64,000 nt of DNA from JAYZQT01 sp036136335. Its GTDB lineage: Bacteria; Pseudomonadota; Alphaproteobacteria; MPNO01; UBA830. Made by a program: the position numbers and the translations under genes. Of the stretch, positions 17,934 through 27,671 are shown piece after piece; within the stretch, counting starts at the first letter, position 1, and each line of letters begins with the position of its first letter. The notes under the pieces were generated by a model. It searched no databases, was not told where the DNA came from, and was given only the letters and a program-made list of their open reading frames with translations. Where the stretch lies: assembly GCA_036136335.1 (NCBI GenBank), contig JAYZQT010000030.1:5263-69262 (forward strand), given 5' to 3'.

Positions 17934-18793
17934 TGGAACGCGAGTCCTTTACCTGGAAAAATGGTGACTGGTTCAAAGGCAATCAACCCATGCTTGGCCC
18001 GATGAGTCATGCCTGGTGGATGGCTTCTTCGGTATTTGACGGCGCACGGTCATTTGGCCGCCTAGCGCCGGACCTCGACCGGCACTGTGCACGACTAATA
18101 GAATCCGGCAGCGCATTCCAAATGACAAGCCCCGTCACAAAGGAAGAGTTGATCGCGCTGGCCTGGGAAGGTATCGAAAAATTTCCAACAAACGCTGAGC
18201 TCTATATTCGTCCGATGATGTATTTCGAAGAAGGGTTTGTCGCGCCCAACACAGATTCGACCCAATGTATCATGACCGTCTTCGAGGCCCCGATGCCTGC
18301 CTGGAGTGGTGTGAGAGCGATGATATCAGGTTTTCGCCGGCCGAACCCCGAAATGGCGCCGACTAACGCCAAGGCATCGTGCCTATATCCAAATGTTGGC
18401 CGAATGTTGGCGGAGGCGCGGGCACAAGGCTTCGACACTACTGTGGTGCTCGACGGCGTGGGAAACGTGGCGGAGTTTGCCACCAACAACCTGTTCATCG
18501 TGCGCAATTCGGTGGTCCAGACACCGATGCCAAACGGTACGTTCCTGTCGGGTCTCACACGGCGACGGGTGATCGAACTACTGGTCGAAGACGGACACGA
18601 AATTCAGGAATGCACGCTGACACTGGACGACCTTGCAAAAGCCGATGAAGTATTCCTGACCGGCAATTATTCCAAGATCCAACCCGTGATTCAGGTTGCC
18701 GACACACATTATGAGATTGGCCCGGTCGCATGTCGAACCCGCGAGCTATATTTTGAATTCGCAAAACGGGACGGTGACAAGAAAATTCCATGA
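17933..18793 (+). CDS. Branched-chain-type (class IV) aminotransferase
   Basis: 286 aa PLP enzyme of fold type IV. The cofactor lysine is in NAKASCLYPN near residue 145. It is followed by VVLDGVGNVAEFATNNLFIV, with the E...NLF motif shared by IlvE and D-amino acid aminotransferases. IlvE-like branched-chain transamination is most likely, but a second IlvE paralogue or D-amino acid specificity cannot be excluded. The start at ATG 17933 overlaps the sufE stop, and the end overlaps the methyltransferase start by 4 bp. Confidence 0.85.
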   Translation: MERESFTWKNGDWFKGNQPMLGPMSHAWWMASSVFDGARSFGRLAPDLDRHCARLIESGSAFQMTSPVTKEELIALAWEGIEKFPTNAELYIRPMMYFEEGFVAPNTDSTQCIMTVFEAPMPAWSGVRAMISGFRRPNPEMAPTNAKASCLYPNVGRMLAEARAQGFDTTVVLDGVGNVAEFATNNLFIVRNSVVQTPMPNGTFLSGLTRRRVIELLVEDGHEIQECTLTLDDLAKADEVFLTGNYSKIQPVIQVADTHYEIGPVACRTRELYFEFAKRDGDKKIP

Positions 18794-19620
18794 ACGACGA
18801 AAACGACACCAAGCGTGACCACTGGAAGGAAAGGAGCAAAGCTTGGACAGCCACTGCCGCAAAAGGAAAATCATCTGACGACACGCTCAATCAACTTTTA
18901 ATCAAAAACATGGGTATCAAACCCGGCGAGCGGGTGCTCGATATAGGCTCTGGCACAGGAGACCCAGCTATCAGCATTGGACTGACGCTGGATGGCGTCG
19001 GCTCAATCACCGCCAGCGATCTAACACCGGAAATGCTGGTCACTGCACGAACGAGGGCGGTCAATCTAAGGCTCAAAGAAATTAACTTTGCCGCGTCGGA
19101 CATGACGGTTCTGGGTTTCAGCGACAACAAATTTGATTGCGTCACCTGCCGCTTTGGCCTGATGTTTCCCAAAGACAGGATCGCGGCCGCGGCGGAAGCC
19201 CTGCGCGTGCTAAAACCGGGGGGACGGGTTGGCTATATGGTGTGGGGTCCATACAACGAAAACCCGCCGTTTTTTTTTATCCGACGTGCCGTTGCAGCCA
19301 CAATGGGCGAAAATGAGGGCCCCATCTCACAACGACACTGTCTGAGCGCCCCGGGATCACTAATCAAAATTCTTGACACCGCGGGTTTCACGCGAACCGA
19401 AGAACGCGAAGTGCGTTACATGCGCCCGGTTGACGATCTGGACAATTACATCAACCGTGCCCTTATCCGGGGTTATTCCGACGAGATCGAAGGACTTGAC
19501 AAACAGGCCCAGGAAAATTTGATGGATACGCTGCACAAGGCGTTTGAGCCCTATCGGAAAGACGGCAAGGTTTTTATGCCGAACTACGCCCGTCTGGGGA
19601 TTGGCTGGAATAGAAACTAA
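18790..19620 (+). CDS. Class I SAM-dependent methyltransferase
   Basis: 276 aa. The SAM-binding motif I VLDIGSGTGDPAI is near residue 45, motif post-I is LTPEMLVTA and the LKPGGRVGYMVWG strand is near residue 140. It resembles UbiE/ubiquinone-type methyltransferases but is not clearly orthologous. The substrate is unknown. It overlaps the aminotransferase by 4 bp, so sufE-aminotransferase-methyltransferase form one transcript, and it converges on lysK with 93 bp between. Confidence 0.85.
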   Translation: MNDENDTKRDHWKERSKAWTATAAKGKSSDDTLNQLLIKNMGIKPGERVLDIGSGTGDPAISIGLTLDGVGSITASDLTPEMLVTARTRAVNLRLKEINFAASDMTVLGFSDNKFDCVTCRFGLMFPKDRIAAAAEALRVLKPGGRVGYMVWGPYNENPPFFFIRRAVAATMGENEGPISQRHCLSAPGSLIKILDTAGFTRTEEREVRYMRPVDDLDNYINRALIRGYSDEIEGLDKQAQENLMDTLHKAFEPYRKDGKVFMPNYARLGIGWNRN

Positions 19621-19713
19621 CCGAGATCCAAAAACACACTCCTCGCCAAACTCCTGAATAACGGCCCTTGCGGTTGGGGAGAAAGCGAAAGAAGCGTTAA
19701 ATGCGAATTGCGC

Positions 19714-21300
19714 CTATTTCCCGGCAGCACTTTCACCGGCCAGCACGCGGTCGATCAGGGCAACGCTTTCGTCCTTGCCATAAAGCGCGACGAATGAGCC
19801 GAAACGGGGTCCCTGACTCTGGCCCAGAAGAACTTCATAAAGTGCCTTGAACCAGTCCCGGAGATTTTCAAACTCGTGGTTCTTGCCGATCTCGTAAACC
19901 TTGGTCTGGATGGTTTCGGCATCCACGTCGGCGGGCAGGTTGGTTAATGACGAAACCAGATCTTTTAATGCAGCCCGCTCCATGTCACTCGGAGCACGAT
20001 AGGTTTTGTTGGGTTTTACGAAATCCCTGTAATAGGCGATCGAATAGCCAACAAGTTTGTTCAGGATGGGCGCGGTCTCTGGCGTCACGTCCGATGCATA
20101 GCGGCTGATAAAGCCCCATAGCACGGCAGGTTCTTCGGTATTGCAGACGCTTGCAAGGTTTAGCAGAAGTCCGAAGGAGACATGGCTTTCAGGTGCGGGT
20201 GGTTCGCCATTATGAATGTGCCAGCTCGGGTTTTCCAATTGCGCCGCGTCGTCCTGCCCAACATATTTTTTCAAATGCGTCAGATAATCATCGACATGCC
20301 GCGGGATGGCATCAAAAAACAGGCGCTTGGCCTTTCTAGGCGAGTTAAACATGTAAAGTGCGAGACTTTCCGGGGTAGCGTATTCCAGCCAATCCTCTAC
20401 CGACAGCCCGTTGCCGCGGGACTTTGAAATCTTCTCACCGTTTTCATCGAGAAACAGCTCATAGGTAAACCCTTGCGGCGGACGGCCGCCAAGAATCTGA
20501 CAAATACGGCTCGACAGTCGAACGGAATCAATAAGATCCTTGCCGGACATTTCGTAATCGACCGACAGCGCTGTCCATCGCATCGCCCAGTCGGCTTTCC
20601 ATTGCAGCTTGCAGTGGCCACCGGTAACAGGTGTTTCGACTAGAGTGCCCTCTTCATTCCTGTAAACTATGGTACCAGCATTCACATTCTGTTCGGTTAC
20701 TTTGACCTCCAGCACGCGTCCGGTTTTTTCGCAAACGGGAAGAAATGGACTGTAGGTTGCCTGGCGATCCGGACCCAAGGTCGGCAGGATGGTATCGATT
20801 ACCGAATCGTAGCGCTGCAACAGCGCAAGCAGGGTATTGTCAAACAAGCCAGACCTGTAGCATTCGGATGCACTTTTGAAATCGTAGTCAAAACCAAACG
20901 CATCGAGAAAAGACCGCAGTCGCGCGTTGTTGTGGGCACCAAAACTGTCGTGAGTGCCAAATGGGTCGGGCACGCTGCTCAGCGGTCTTCCAAGATGTTC
21001 CATCATCATATCCTGCTTCGGCACGTTTTCAGGTACCTTTCGCAGCCCGTCCATATCGTCTGAGAAAACAAATAGCCTGGTCGGAATATCGGAAACCGCC
21101 TCGAATGCGTGCCGCACCATTGTTGTGCGCACGACCTCGCCGAACGTGCCGATATGCGGCAGCCCCGATGGTCCGTAACCGGTCTCGAACAGCACGTATC
21201 CTTTATCGGGCGTGGTTTCTTCAACACGTTCGACGATTGTGCGTGCCTCCGCGAACGGCCATGCCTTAGCGGCCGCCCCGAGTGCCTTGTGATCGGCCAA
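19714..21300 (-). CDS. lysS: Lysyl-tRNA synthetase, class I
   Basis: 528 aa. This is the class I (archaeal-type, LysK) enzyme that many alphaproteobacteria use in place of class II LysRS. The Rossmann HIGH-type motif is HIGT at residues 49-52 and the KMSKS-type loop is KISKS near 288-292, followed by GNGLSVEDWLEYATPESL. The helical C-terminal anticodon-binding region fills residues 400-528. The gene stands alone between a convergent methyltransferase and the P450 cluster. Confidence 0.93.
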   Translation of the reverse strand: MADHKALGAAAKAWPFAEARTIVERVEETTPDKGYVLFETGYGPSGLPHIGTFGEVVRTTMVRHAFEAVSDIPTRLFVFSDDMDGLRKVPENVPKQDMMMEHLGRPLSSVPDPFGTHDSFGAHNNARLRSFLDAFGFDYDFKSASECYRSGLFDNTLLALLQRYDSVIDTILPTLGPDRQATYSPFLPVCEKTGRVLEVKVTEQNVNAGTIVYRNEEGTLVETPVTGGHCKLQWKADWAMRWTALSVDYEMSGKDLIDSVRLSSRICQILGGRPPQGFTYELFLDENGEKISKSRGNGLSVEDWLEYATPESLALYMFNSPRKAKRLFFDAIPRHVDDYLTHLKKYVGQDDAAQLENPSWHIHNGEPPAPESHVSFGLLLNLASVCNTEEPAVLWGFISRYASDVTPETAPILNKLVGYSIAYYRDFVKPNKTYRAPSDMERAALKDLVSSLTNLPADVDAETIQTKVYEIGKNHEFENLRDWFKALYEVLLGQSQGPRFGSFVALYGKDESVALIDRVLAGESAAGK

Positions 21301-21353
21301 TTGCGCGATCCTTTTTCATGTTTCAGAGGGGCCGAAACCTAAGGGCCGAAACG

Positions 21354-22625
21354 TTAAGCGTCAATCGAAGTCATTTTTTCCGACACTGAGATCGGGTAGT
21401 CTATGAATCCACGAAACCGGGCGCGCGGGTGACGGACGGCCTCGTTGGTCGGTTCGATTGCGCAAAACCGCTGCACGAAGCCCAGCAGTGCAATGCGTGC
21501 TTCCATCCGTCCCAGCGACATGCCAGCGCAAGCATGAATGCCCGACCCGAAAGAAAGGTGGCGATTGGGTTCTCGACCAATATCCATGATATCGGGATCG
21601 GAAAATTCCTCCGGATCACGGTTTGCGGCACCTATACAGAGCCATATGTAGTCGCCCTTCTTCATTAACACACCACCAACTTCGGCATCGGCCGTGAGCT
21701 TGCGATTGTTGAGCTGGACCGAACTTTCTAACCGCAAAACTTCCTCGATTGTGGACGCGATAAGATCCGGGTTAGCTCGCAATACCGCCATTTGATCTGG
21801 AAATCGCAGCAGTGCGTCAATACCATTGGTTACCGTGTTTGCCGTGGTCTCATGCCCCGCGTTAAGCAGGAAAATGCAATTGTGCAGCAGTTCCCCCTCA
21901 GTCAATGATTTCCCGTCTACGTCCAACCCAACCAGTTTGGATAGCACCTCGCCCGTATCGCCTGATAGAGGGTTTTTCTCTCGCTCGACGATAAGCCAGC
22001 GTAGATGTTCTTTAAAATCGTCTACGGCCTTTGTAGCGTTATCGCGCTCTACCGGCGACAGATCGGCCTCCAGCCCGCCAAAGATGGCCACCGCCCAGGG
22101 TGACAATTTTGGCCTATCTTCCGCTGGAACGCCGAGCATGTCGCCAATCAATTCAATCGGCAGCCTCATGGCATAGTCGTGCAACAGGTCAAATGATTCC
22201 ATTTCCGCGACCTCGTCCAATAACGTGGCGACGACTTTTTCCACCCGCGGTACCAATGCCCTCAGTGCACGCGGTGTAAATGCCGGGGCGAGGCGTTTTC
22301 GTACCCTCGTATGCCGCGGTGGGTCACTGAAAACGAGGCTGGTTGTATGGTGTTCGTATAGCGACGTTTTGCCCATTGTCCTACGGAAATCGACTGTCTT
22401 GTCCGAGGAAAACAGGACGGGATCGTGATAGGCGGCATCGAGATCCGCGTAGCGGGTTAGGAACCAGGCCCCTGACAGCATTCTGTGGACCGGCGCATAG
22501 CGACGCAGTGCGTGAAAGATGGGATAGGGGTTTTCATAGAAATTCTGATCCAAGGATGTAATATCGAATGCAGCAGCGGCGGTAGGCCCGGCCTCAACGA
22601 TCCCGGCATACAGGTTTTCATTCAT
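21354..22625 (-). CDS. Cytochrome P450
   Basis: 423 aa soluble bacterial P450. The I-helix oxygen-binding motif AGHETT is at 256-261, the K-helix ExxR at 295-298 and the heme-ligand loop FGSGIHACAG has Cys366. No fused reductase or ferredoxin was seen, and none is adjacent, so electrons must come from elsewhere. It is the last gene of the minus-strand cluster and overlaps the GMC gene by 4 bp. A hydroxylation or dealkylation step feeding the GMC oxidoreductase is a reasonable inference. Confidence 0.92.
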   Translation of the reverse strand: MNENLYAGIVEAGPTAAAAFDITSLDQNFYENPYPIFHALRRYAPVHRMLSGAWFLTRYADLDAAYHDPVLFSSDKTVDFRRTMGKTSLYEHHTTSLVFSDPPRHTRVRKRLAPAFTPRALRALVPRVEKVVATLLDEVAEMESFDLLHDYAMRLPIELIGDMLGVPAEDRPKLSPWAVAIFGGLEADLSPVERDNATKAVDDFKEHLRWLIVEREKNPLSGDTGEVLSKLVGLDVDGKSLTEGELLHNCIFLLNAGHETTANTVTNGIDALLRFPDQMAVLRANPDLIASTIEEVLRLESSVQLNNRKLTADAEVGGVLMKKGDYIWLCIGAANRDPEEFSDPDIMDIGREPNRHLSFGSGIHACAGMSLGRMEARIALLGFVQRFCAIEPTNEAVRHPRARFRGFIDYPISVSEKMTSIDA

Positions 22626-24244
22626 GCAACGCAGTCTTCCTTCATCATCTTGGCCGCTTTTTCTGCGATCATGATTGTCGGTGAATTGGTGTTGCCGGAT
22701 GTGATCGTGGGCATGATAGACGCGTCTGCGATACGCAGACCCTGCAGGCCCCTCAAACGCAAGTGATCATCTACCACGGCCAGATCATCCCGACCCATTT
22801 TACAGGTTCCTACCGGATGAAAGATCGTAGTCGCAATATCCCCGGCCGCCCTGGCCAGATCTTCGTCACTCGCAACCTGCGGGCCGGGCAGATATTCCTC
22901 TGGTTCGAATTTTTCCATGGCAGGCGCGGCGACAATCCTGCGCGTCAGCTTCAGCGCGTTCGCAGCGATCTGGCGATCTGTTTCAGCTGACAAATAGTTG
23001 GGGCGGATCGACGGGGCGGTGCGTGCATCGGGGCTAATGATGCGAATTTGGCCGCGGCTATCAGGCCGCAGGTTGCACACCGACGCAGTAATGGCCGGGA
23101 ACGGATGCAGTGGACCACCAAACCTGTCGAGGGACAGTGGCTGCACATGATATTGCAGATTTGGTGTTTTCAGGTAATCGTCCGACTTCGTGAAAACCCC
23201 AAGCTGGCTGGGTGCCATCGTCATTGGTCCACGTTTTAGGAATAGGTATTCCAGCCCCATCCCTGCCTTGCCGAATAGACTGTTGGCCCTTTCGTTGAGG
23301 GTTTTTACATTCTGTACCTTGTAAACTGCGCGAATTTGCAAGTGATCCTGCAAATTTTCCCCAACCCCCGGTAGTTCATGCACGAGACCTATACCGTGTT
23401 CCTTCAAAAGGGCACCGGGACCTATACCAGAGAGCTGCAAAATTTGTGGCGAGCCGACCGAACCGGACGCAAGCACAACTTCGCGAGCGGCATCCGCATG
23501 GGCGTCCACGCCGTCGAGCCAGAAATCCACACCGGTCACACGGCCATCCGAAACCGTCAACTTTTTTGCCTGAGCGTGGGTGAGGACTGTCAGGTTTGCC
23601 CGGTGTTTTACTGGGTGAAGAAAGGCATTGGCCGCACTCCAACGGACGCCGCGCTTCTGGTTAACCTGAAAATAGCCAACACCTTCATTGGTACCCTGAT
23701 TGAAATCACTGGTACTGGAAATGCCTACCTGAACACAGGCTTCGTGAAACGCATCGAGAATTTCCCATGAAAGACGTTGTTTCTCCACCCGCCATTCGCC
23801 GCCCACGCCGTGCAGGTCGCTCTCGCCGCCAAAATAATCCTCCGAGTACCGAAATGTGGGTAGTACGTCCTCCCACCCCCAGCCACTGTTACCCATCTGG
23901 CGCCACTGATCATAGTCACTGGACTGACCTCGCATATAGATCATACCGTTGATGGCGGAACAGCCTCCCAGGGTTTTACCCCGCGGATAGGAAAGTGTAC
24001 GCCCGTTCAGTCCCGGTTCGGGTTCAGTCTGCAAACACCAGTCCGTGCGCGGATTACCCATCGTATAGAGGTAACCGACAGGAATTCTGATCCAGATATA
24101 ATTGTCCTTGCCGCCAGCTTCGAGTAACAGAACGTTCACATCCGGGTCAGCGCTCAGCCGGTTCGCCAGAACGCAACCTGCCGTGCCCGCGCCTACGATG
24201 ACGTAATCGAAGTTATCGATTGTTTTGACGCCAGCTTCAAGCAT
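22622..24244 (-). CDS. GMC family FAD-dependent alcohol/choline-type oxidoreductase
   Basis: 540 aa. The N-terminal FAD motif VIVGAGTAGCVLANRL starts near residue 15. The GMC signature region PRGKTLGGCSAINGMIYMRG is near residue 80-100. The active-site histidine is His476 in FHPVGTCKMG, with the partner Asn518 in SGNTNSP. Members oxidise primary or aliphatic alcohols, choline or similar. It overlaps the P450 by 4 bp, suggesting consecutive oxidation steps on one substrate; the substrate is unknown. Confidence 0.92.
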   Translation of the reverse strand: MLEAGVKTIDNFDYVIVGAGTAGCVLANRLSADPDVNVLLLEAGGKDNYIWIRIPVGYLYTMGNPRTDWCLQTEPEPGLNGRTLSYPRGKTLGGCSAINGMIYMRGQSSDYDQWRQMGNSGWGWEDVLPTFRYSEDYFGGESDLHGVGGEWRVEKQRLSWEILDAFHEACVQVGISSTSDFNQGTNEGVGYFQVNQKRGVRWSAANAFLHPVKHRANLTVLTHAQAKKLTVSDGRVTGVDFWLDGVDAHADAAREVVLASGSVGSPQILQLSGIGPGALLKEHGIGLVHELPGVGENLQDHLQIRAVYKVQNVKTLNERANSLFGKAGMGLEYLFLKRGPMTMAPSQLGVFTKSDDYLKTPNLQYHVQPLSLDRFGGPLHPFPAITASVCNLRPDSRGQIRIISPDARTAPSIRPNYLSAETDRQIAANALKLTRRIVAAPAMEKFEPEEYLPGPQVASDEDLARAAGDIATTIFHPVGTCKMGRDDLAVVDDHLRLRGLQGLRIADASIMPTITSGNTNSPTIMIAEKAAKMMKEDCVA

Positions 24245-24341
24245 CGGGGAAGTTCATCTTGATTACCCTTATCGCTACCAGCGACGATTGTAATTCCAGG
24301 TTCGGTCTAAACAGTATTGCAGACAATCTCTGGGGAAGTCA

Positions 24342-25130
24342 TTAGAACGCCGCTATCAGGGCATCAAGTGTCTCATCCGGTTTCTCAAGCATCATCATGT
24401 GGCCACAGTTTTTAACGACTACCGTTGTCACGTCGTCGATGGCCTCCGCAACCGGCATCGCGGCTCTTAGTGGGGTCATCTGATCTCGATTTCCCGACAC
24501 GACCAAAGTGGGGCAAACAATCTTTGCCGCAGCAGAAACCGCACCCTTGTAGGCGTCGCAGGCATTCATATCCTTGCCCAGCACCCCATCAGCGCTTCGT
24601 GCCAGCAACGAACGTCCGCCACCCTGCATCCACAAGCCAGGTGCGCGATTGAGGCCAAAATGAGCGGGTTTGCCAAAACCCCACGACACAATCATATCCC
24701 AGGCCGCAGGATTATCCTCTTTGGCCGCAGACAGAAGATCAGGATGCACCGGCATCTCTGCGCCTATGCCAAGTAGAGCAAGCCTTTTAATTCTCTCGCC
24801 CGCATCGGCTGTGGCCGCAAGAACCACGAATGAGCCCATAGAATGCCCAGCAAGTGAAATGGTTTTTCCCCCGGTTGCCTCTATGACACGGTTTAACCAG
24901 GCCCCCATTTCTTCAACAGAACCAAAACCAGGTCCCTCCGACTTTCCATGCCCCGGCAGATCCAGGGCCATCACTGAATAACCGTGCCACGCAAACCAGC
25001 GAGTTTGCATGGCCCAGACGGTATGATCCAACCCTGCGCCGTGAACGAAGATCACCAGAGGCAAGGTCGGGTCAAACGGTTTCCCACCGGTTGCAGCAAA
25101 CACCACTTTGCCGTCAATCTTGAGCCTCAT
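24342..25130 (-). CDS. Alpha/beta hydrolase
   Basis: 262 aa. It shows the oxyanion loop FVHGAGLDHTVW (residues 28-39), DLPGHGKS, nucleophile Ser97 in GHSMGS, acid Asp216 in SGNRDQMTP and His244 in NCGHMMM: a complete catalytic triad. It likely hydrolyses an ester, lactone or diketone. The start overlaps the metY stop by 4 bp, and the end lies 97 bp before the GMC gene. It may open or activate the substrate processed by the P450/GMC pair (inference). Confidence 0.88.
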   Translation of the reverse strand: MRLKIDGKVVFAATGGKPFDPTLPLVIFVHGAGLDHTVWAMQTRWFAWHGYSVMALDLPGHGKSEGPGFGSVEEMGAWLNRVIEATGGKTISLAGHSMGSFVVLAATADAGERIKRLALLGIGAEMPVHPDLLSAAKEDNPAAWDMIVSWGFGKPAHFGLNRAPGLWMQGGGRSLLARSADGVLGKDMNACDAYKGAVSAAAKIVCPTLVVSGNRDQMTPLRAAMPVAEAIDDVTTVVVKNCGHMMMLEKPDETLDALIAAF

Positions 25131-26446
25131 TTTTCAGACGCCTTTACGCGGGTGGCACGCTGGGCGGTTTTGAGCGCCTGATCAAGATCTGTGATCAAAT
25201 CATCAGCGTCCTCGAGGCCGATGGAAAGACGCACCAGATCTTCCCCGATCCCCGCCGTCTTGAGAGATGCCGCGTCCATCTGCTGGTGCGTAGTTGATGC
25301 AGGATGAATTACCAATGACTTTGCGTCGCCTACATTGGCGAGGTGCGAAAACAGATTAAGCCGTTCGATAAATTCGCGACCGGCTTGGCGTCCGCCTTTG
25401 ATACCGAATGAAAAGATGGCGCCAGGCCCTTTGGGCAACAGAACTGCCGCAAGCTCCCTGTCCGGATGCTCGTCCCGTTCCGGCCAGGTCACCCAGTCCA
25501 CAGCATCGTGGCTACCCAGAAAACTGACTACCCGCCGAGCATTTGCAACATGCCTTTCCATGCGCACATGGAGTGTCTCGACCCCCTGGAGGATATTAAA
25601 GGCGTTGGTGGGACTAAGTGTTGCGCCAAAATCGCGCAAACCCTCGGCTCTAGCCCGCATAATAAACGCGGCGGGACCAAATTCCTCCGCAAAATTCAGT
25701 CCGTGATAACCCTCATAGGGCTCGGTCAGGGTCGGAAATTTACCAGACCTTTCCCAGTCAAACCCCCCGGAATCAACTATCACACCAGCGACCGATGTCC
25801 CGTGCCCTCCAAGAAATTTGGTGGCTGAATGCATCACAATATCGACCCCATACCTGAAGGGCTGACATAAATACGGAGTTGCGAACGTATTGTCGATCAT
25901 CATCGGAATACCGTGTTTGTGGGCAATCTCTGCGATCCTCGGCAAATCCATCACTTCAAGACCGGGGTTGCCTAGTGTTTCCCCAAATATCAATCGCGTC
26001 TCTGGCCTTATTGCTGCTGCAAATGCGTCCGGTTCCCGCGGATTAACGAAAGTTGTTGTTATCCCGAAGCGTGGCAGCGTGTGATAGAACATATTGTAGC
26101 TGCCACCGTAGATTGAGGAAGAGGATACCAAGTGCCCTCCCTGCCCCATCAGCGTTACAATTGCGAGGTGCAGCGCCGCCTGCCCTGAAGCGGTCGCCAC
26201 TGCGCCCAACCCGCCTTCGAGGGCAGCGATACGTTCTTCAAACACTGCAACAGTGGGATTGGAAATCCGTGAGTAAATGTGGCCCGCACGTTCCAGATTG
26301 AATAACGCCGCTGCCTGGTCAGTATCCTGAAAAACATATGACGTGGTCTGATAGATCGGTTGTGCGCGAGCGCCGGTAGCAGGGTCCGGTTGCTGGCCCG
26401 CATGCAGGCTGAGAGTGTCAAACTTGAAGAGCTTGGGATCAATCAT
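25127..26446 (-). CDS. metY: O-acetylhomoserine aminocarboxypropyltransferase (sulfhydrylase)
   Basis: 439 aa PLP enzyme of the Cys/Met metabolism family, making homocysteine from O-acetylhomoserine and sulfide or methanethiol. The PLP lysine is Lys210 in HSATKFLGGHG. The LSLHAGQQPDP N terminus, the YSRISNPT segment and the extra 400-439 tail length are characteristic of MetY rather than MetB or MetZ. GGGGGA sits about 6 bases before the ATG. It is first in the cluster with alpha/beta hydrolase, GMC and P450. A second, MetZ-type enzyme lies at 35957. Confidence 0.9.
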   Translation of the reverse strand: MIDPKLFKFDTLSLHAGQQPDPATGARAQPIYQTTSYVFQDTDQAAALFNLERAGHIYSRISNPTVAVFEERIAALEGGLGAVATASGQAALHLAIVTLMGQGGHLVSSSSIYGGSYNMFYHTLPRFGITTTFVNPREPDAFAAAIRPETRLIFGETLGNPGLEVMDLPRIAEIAHKHGIPMMIDNTFATPYLCQPFRYGVDIVMHSATKFLGGHGTSVAGVIVDSGGFDWERSGKFPTLTEPYEGYHGLNFAEEFGPAAFIMRARAEGLRDFGATLSPTNAFNILQGVETLHVRMERHVANARRVVSFLGSHDAVDWVTWPERDEHPDRELAAVLLPKGPGAIFSFGIKGGRQAGREFIERLNLFSHLANVGDAKSLVIHPASTTHQQMDAASLKTAGIGEDLVRLSIGLEDADDLITDLDQALKTAQRATRVKASEK

Positions 26447-26798
26447 CGTTCCCCCGTTCCGGGTTGGTTAAGCAGGCCCATTTAGTCGCCATCCATCGCG
26501 AGACGCGGCCACAGTTTAATTGGCCAACAGATTATCGAAAACCCGCCAAGATTATCCCGGTCAATACCGTACTGAACCCCGTGTGCCTGCAGAACTTTGA
26601 ATGGTTATTAATCAATTTCGGTCCGAATACGCCGCTTGAAGCGCACCCAAAAATTGGACCCCCTGCTTAATAAAAAAGTGAGGGTAAAACCTTTAAGTGG
26701 CTTTTCATAATTTTTTATACCGAACAATCGGGTACAGGTCTTTACTGTCTGTGCCAAAGCATGCGATTTTTTTACCGGTATAGTTAAGAGGGCTACCT
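26447..26798. other. 352-bp divergent intergenic region between metY and an SDR gene
   Basis: This region should hold the promoters of the minus-strand metY cluster and the plus-strand SDR cluster. A 5-bp hairpin (26507-26511 with 26521-26525, 9-base loop) lies in the metY leader. It does not match the SAM-II pattern seen before metZ. Its right half (26660-26798) is AT-rich with T-runs. A 69-codon open frame at 26464-26670 has no support. No clear -35/-10 pair was chosen. Confidence 0.4.
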
Positions 26799-27563
26799 AT
26801 GGAAAAACTCGAAGGCAAAACGGCAATAGTGACAGGCGCCGCGCAGGGGATAGGCGCTGCCTACGCAAGGGCGCTGGCAAATGAAGGGGCCCAAGTCGCT
26901 GTCGTTGACGTGCTTGAATGCGATTCCGCTGTACAGCGGATTGCCAAAGATTTGCCGGACGCAGAGATCGCGGCCTTCAAATGCGATATAAGCAATGAAA
27001 AAGCGACCCTTAGGCTTGTCGACCAAGTGGTCGCAAGGTTCGGAGGGCTCCACATACTAATTAACAACGCTGCAGTTTTTGGAACACTACAGCCCCAACC
27101 GTTTGACCAGATAGACATGGATCTTTGGGACAGGGTGCAGGCCGTGAACGTCCGTGGCATGCTGTTGATGTGTCGAGCGGTAGTCCGCGTGTTTCGCGAC
27201 CAGAAGTATGGCAAAATCATCAATATTGGGTCCGATACCATTCTAAAAGGCGTTCCCTTCATGTCCCACTACGTGACGTCAAAGGGTGGGGTCTTTGCCT
27301 TAACCCGCGTTCTGGCCCGAGAGCTTGGTGACGACAATATCTGTGTAAACACCCTGGCGCCTGGTTTGACGATGAGTGAAGCGGTTATTGACTGGGGCCC
27401 CGAAGGTGATCACGACAAGAGCTTGGTCATCGCCTCACGTTCCATAAAGCGTGAACAGGTGCCGCAGGACCTGACCGGTACGATGATCTTTCTTTCTTCA
27501 CCAGAAAGTGACTTTATGACCGGCCAGTATATAGCGGTAAATGGAGGCGATTGCTTCAGTTGA
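26799..27563 (+). CDS. Short-chain dehydrogenase/reductase (SDR)
   Basis: 254 aa classical SDR. The cofactor motif VTGAAQGIGAAY is at residues 11-22, the structural NNAA is at 89-92, and the catalytic Ser145-Tyr158-Lys162 are in NIGSD and YVTSK. The C-terminal TGQYIAVNGGDCFS is typical. NAD(P)-linked oxidation of a secondary alcohol or dihydrodiol is likely; substrate unknown. AGAGGG precedes the ATG. It heads the SDR-GST-TauD-VOC cluster. Confidence 0.9.
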   Translation: MEKLEGKTAIVTGAAQGIGAAYARALANEGAQVAVVDVLECDSAVQRIAKDLPDAEIAAFKCDISNEKATLRLVDQVVARFGGLHILINNAAVFGTLQPQPFDQIDMDLWDRVQAVNVRGMLLMCRAVVRVFRDQKYGKIINIGSDTILKGVPFMSHYVTSKGGVFALTRVLARELGDDNICVNTLAPGLTMSEAVIDWGPEGDHDKSLVIASRSIKREQVPQDLTGTMIFLSSPESDFMTGQYIAVNGGDCFS

Positions 27564-27671
27564 ACCCGTAATACTTTTTACATGGATGTCAGGCAGAAGG
27601 AAGTTGGGGGCAACAATGCGCCCAACCAAAAACCAGGACAACCAGAGGAACCACCGCAAAGGAAAAACTGC

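Noticed and set aside
26447..26560. Possible SAM riboswitch upstream of metY
   Set aside because: Only a short GGCCA/TGGCC hairpin is present; the conserved SAM-II strings and pseudoknot arms were not found.
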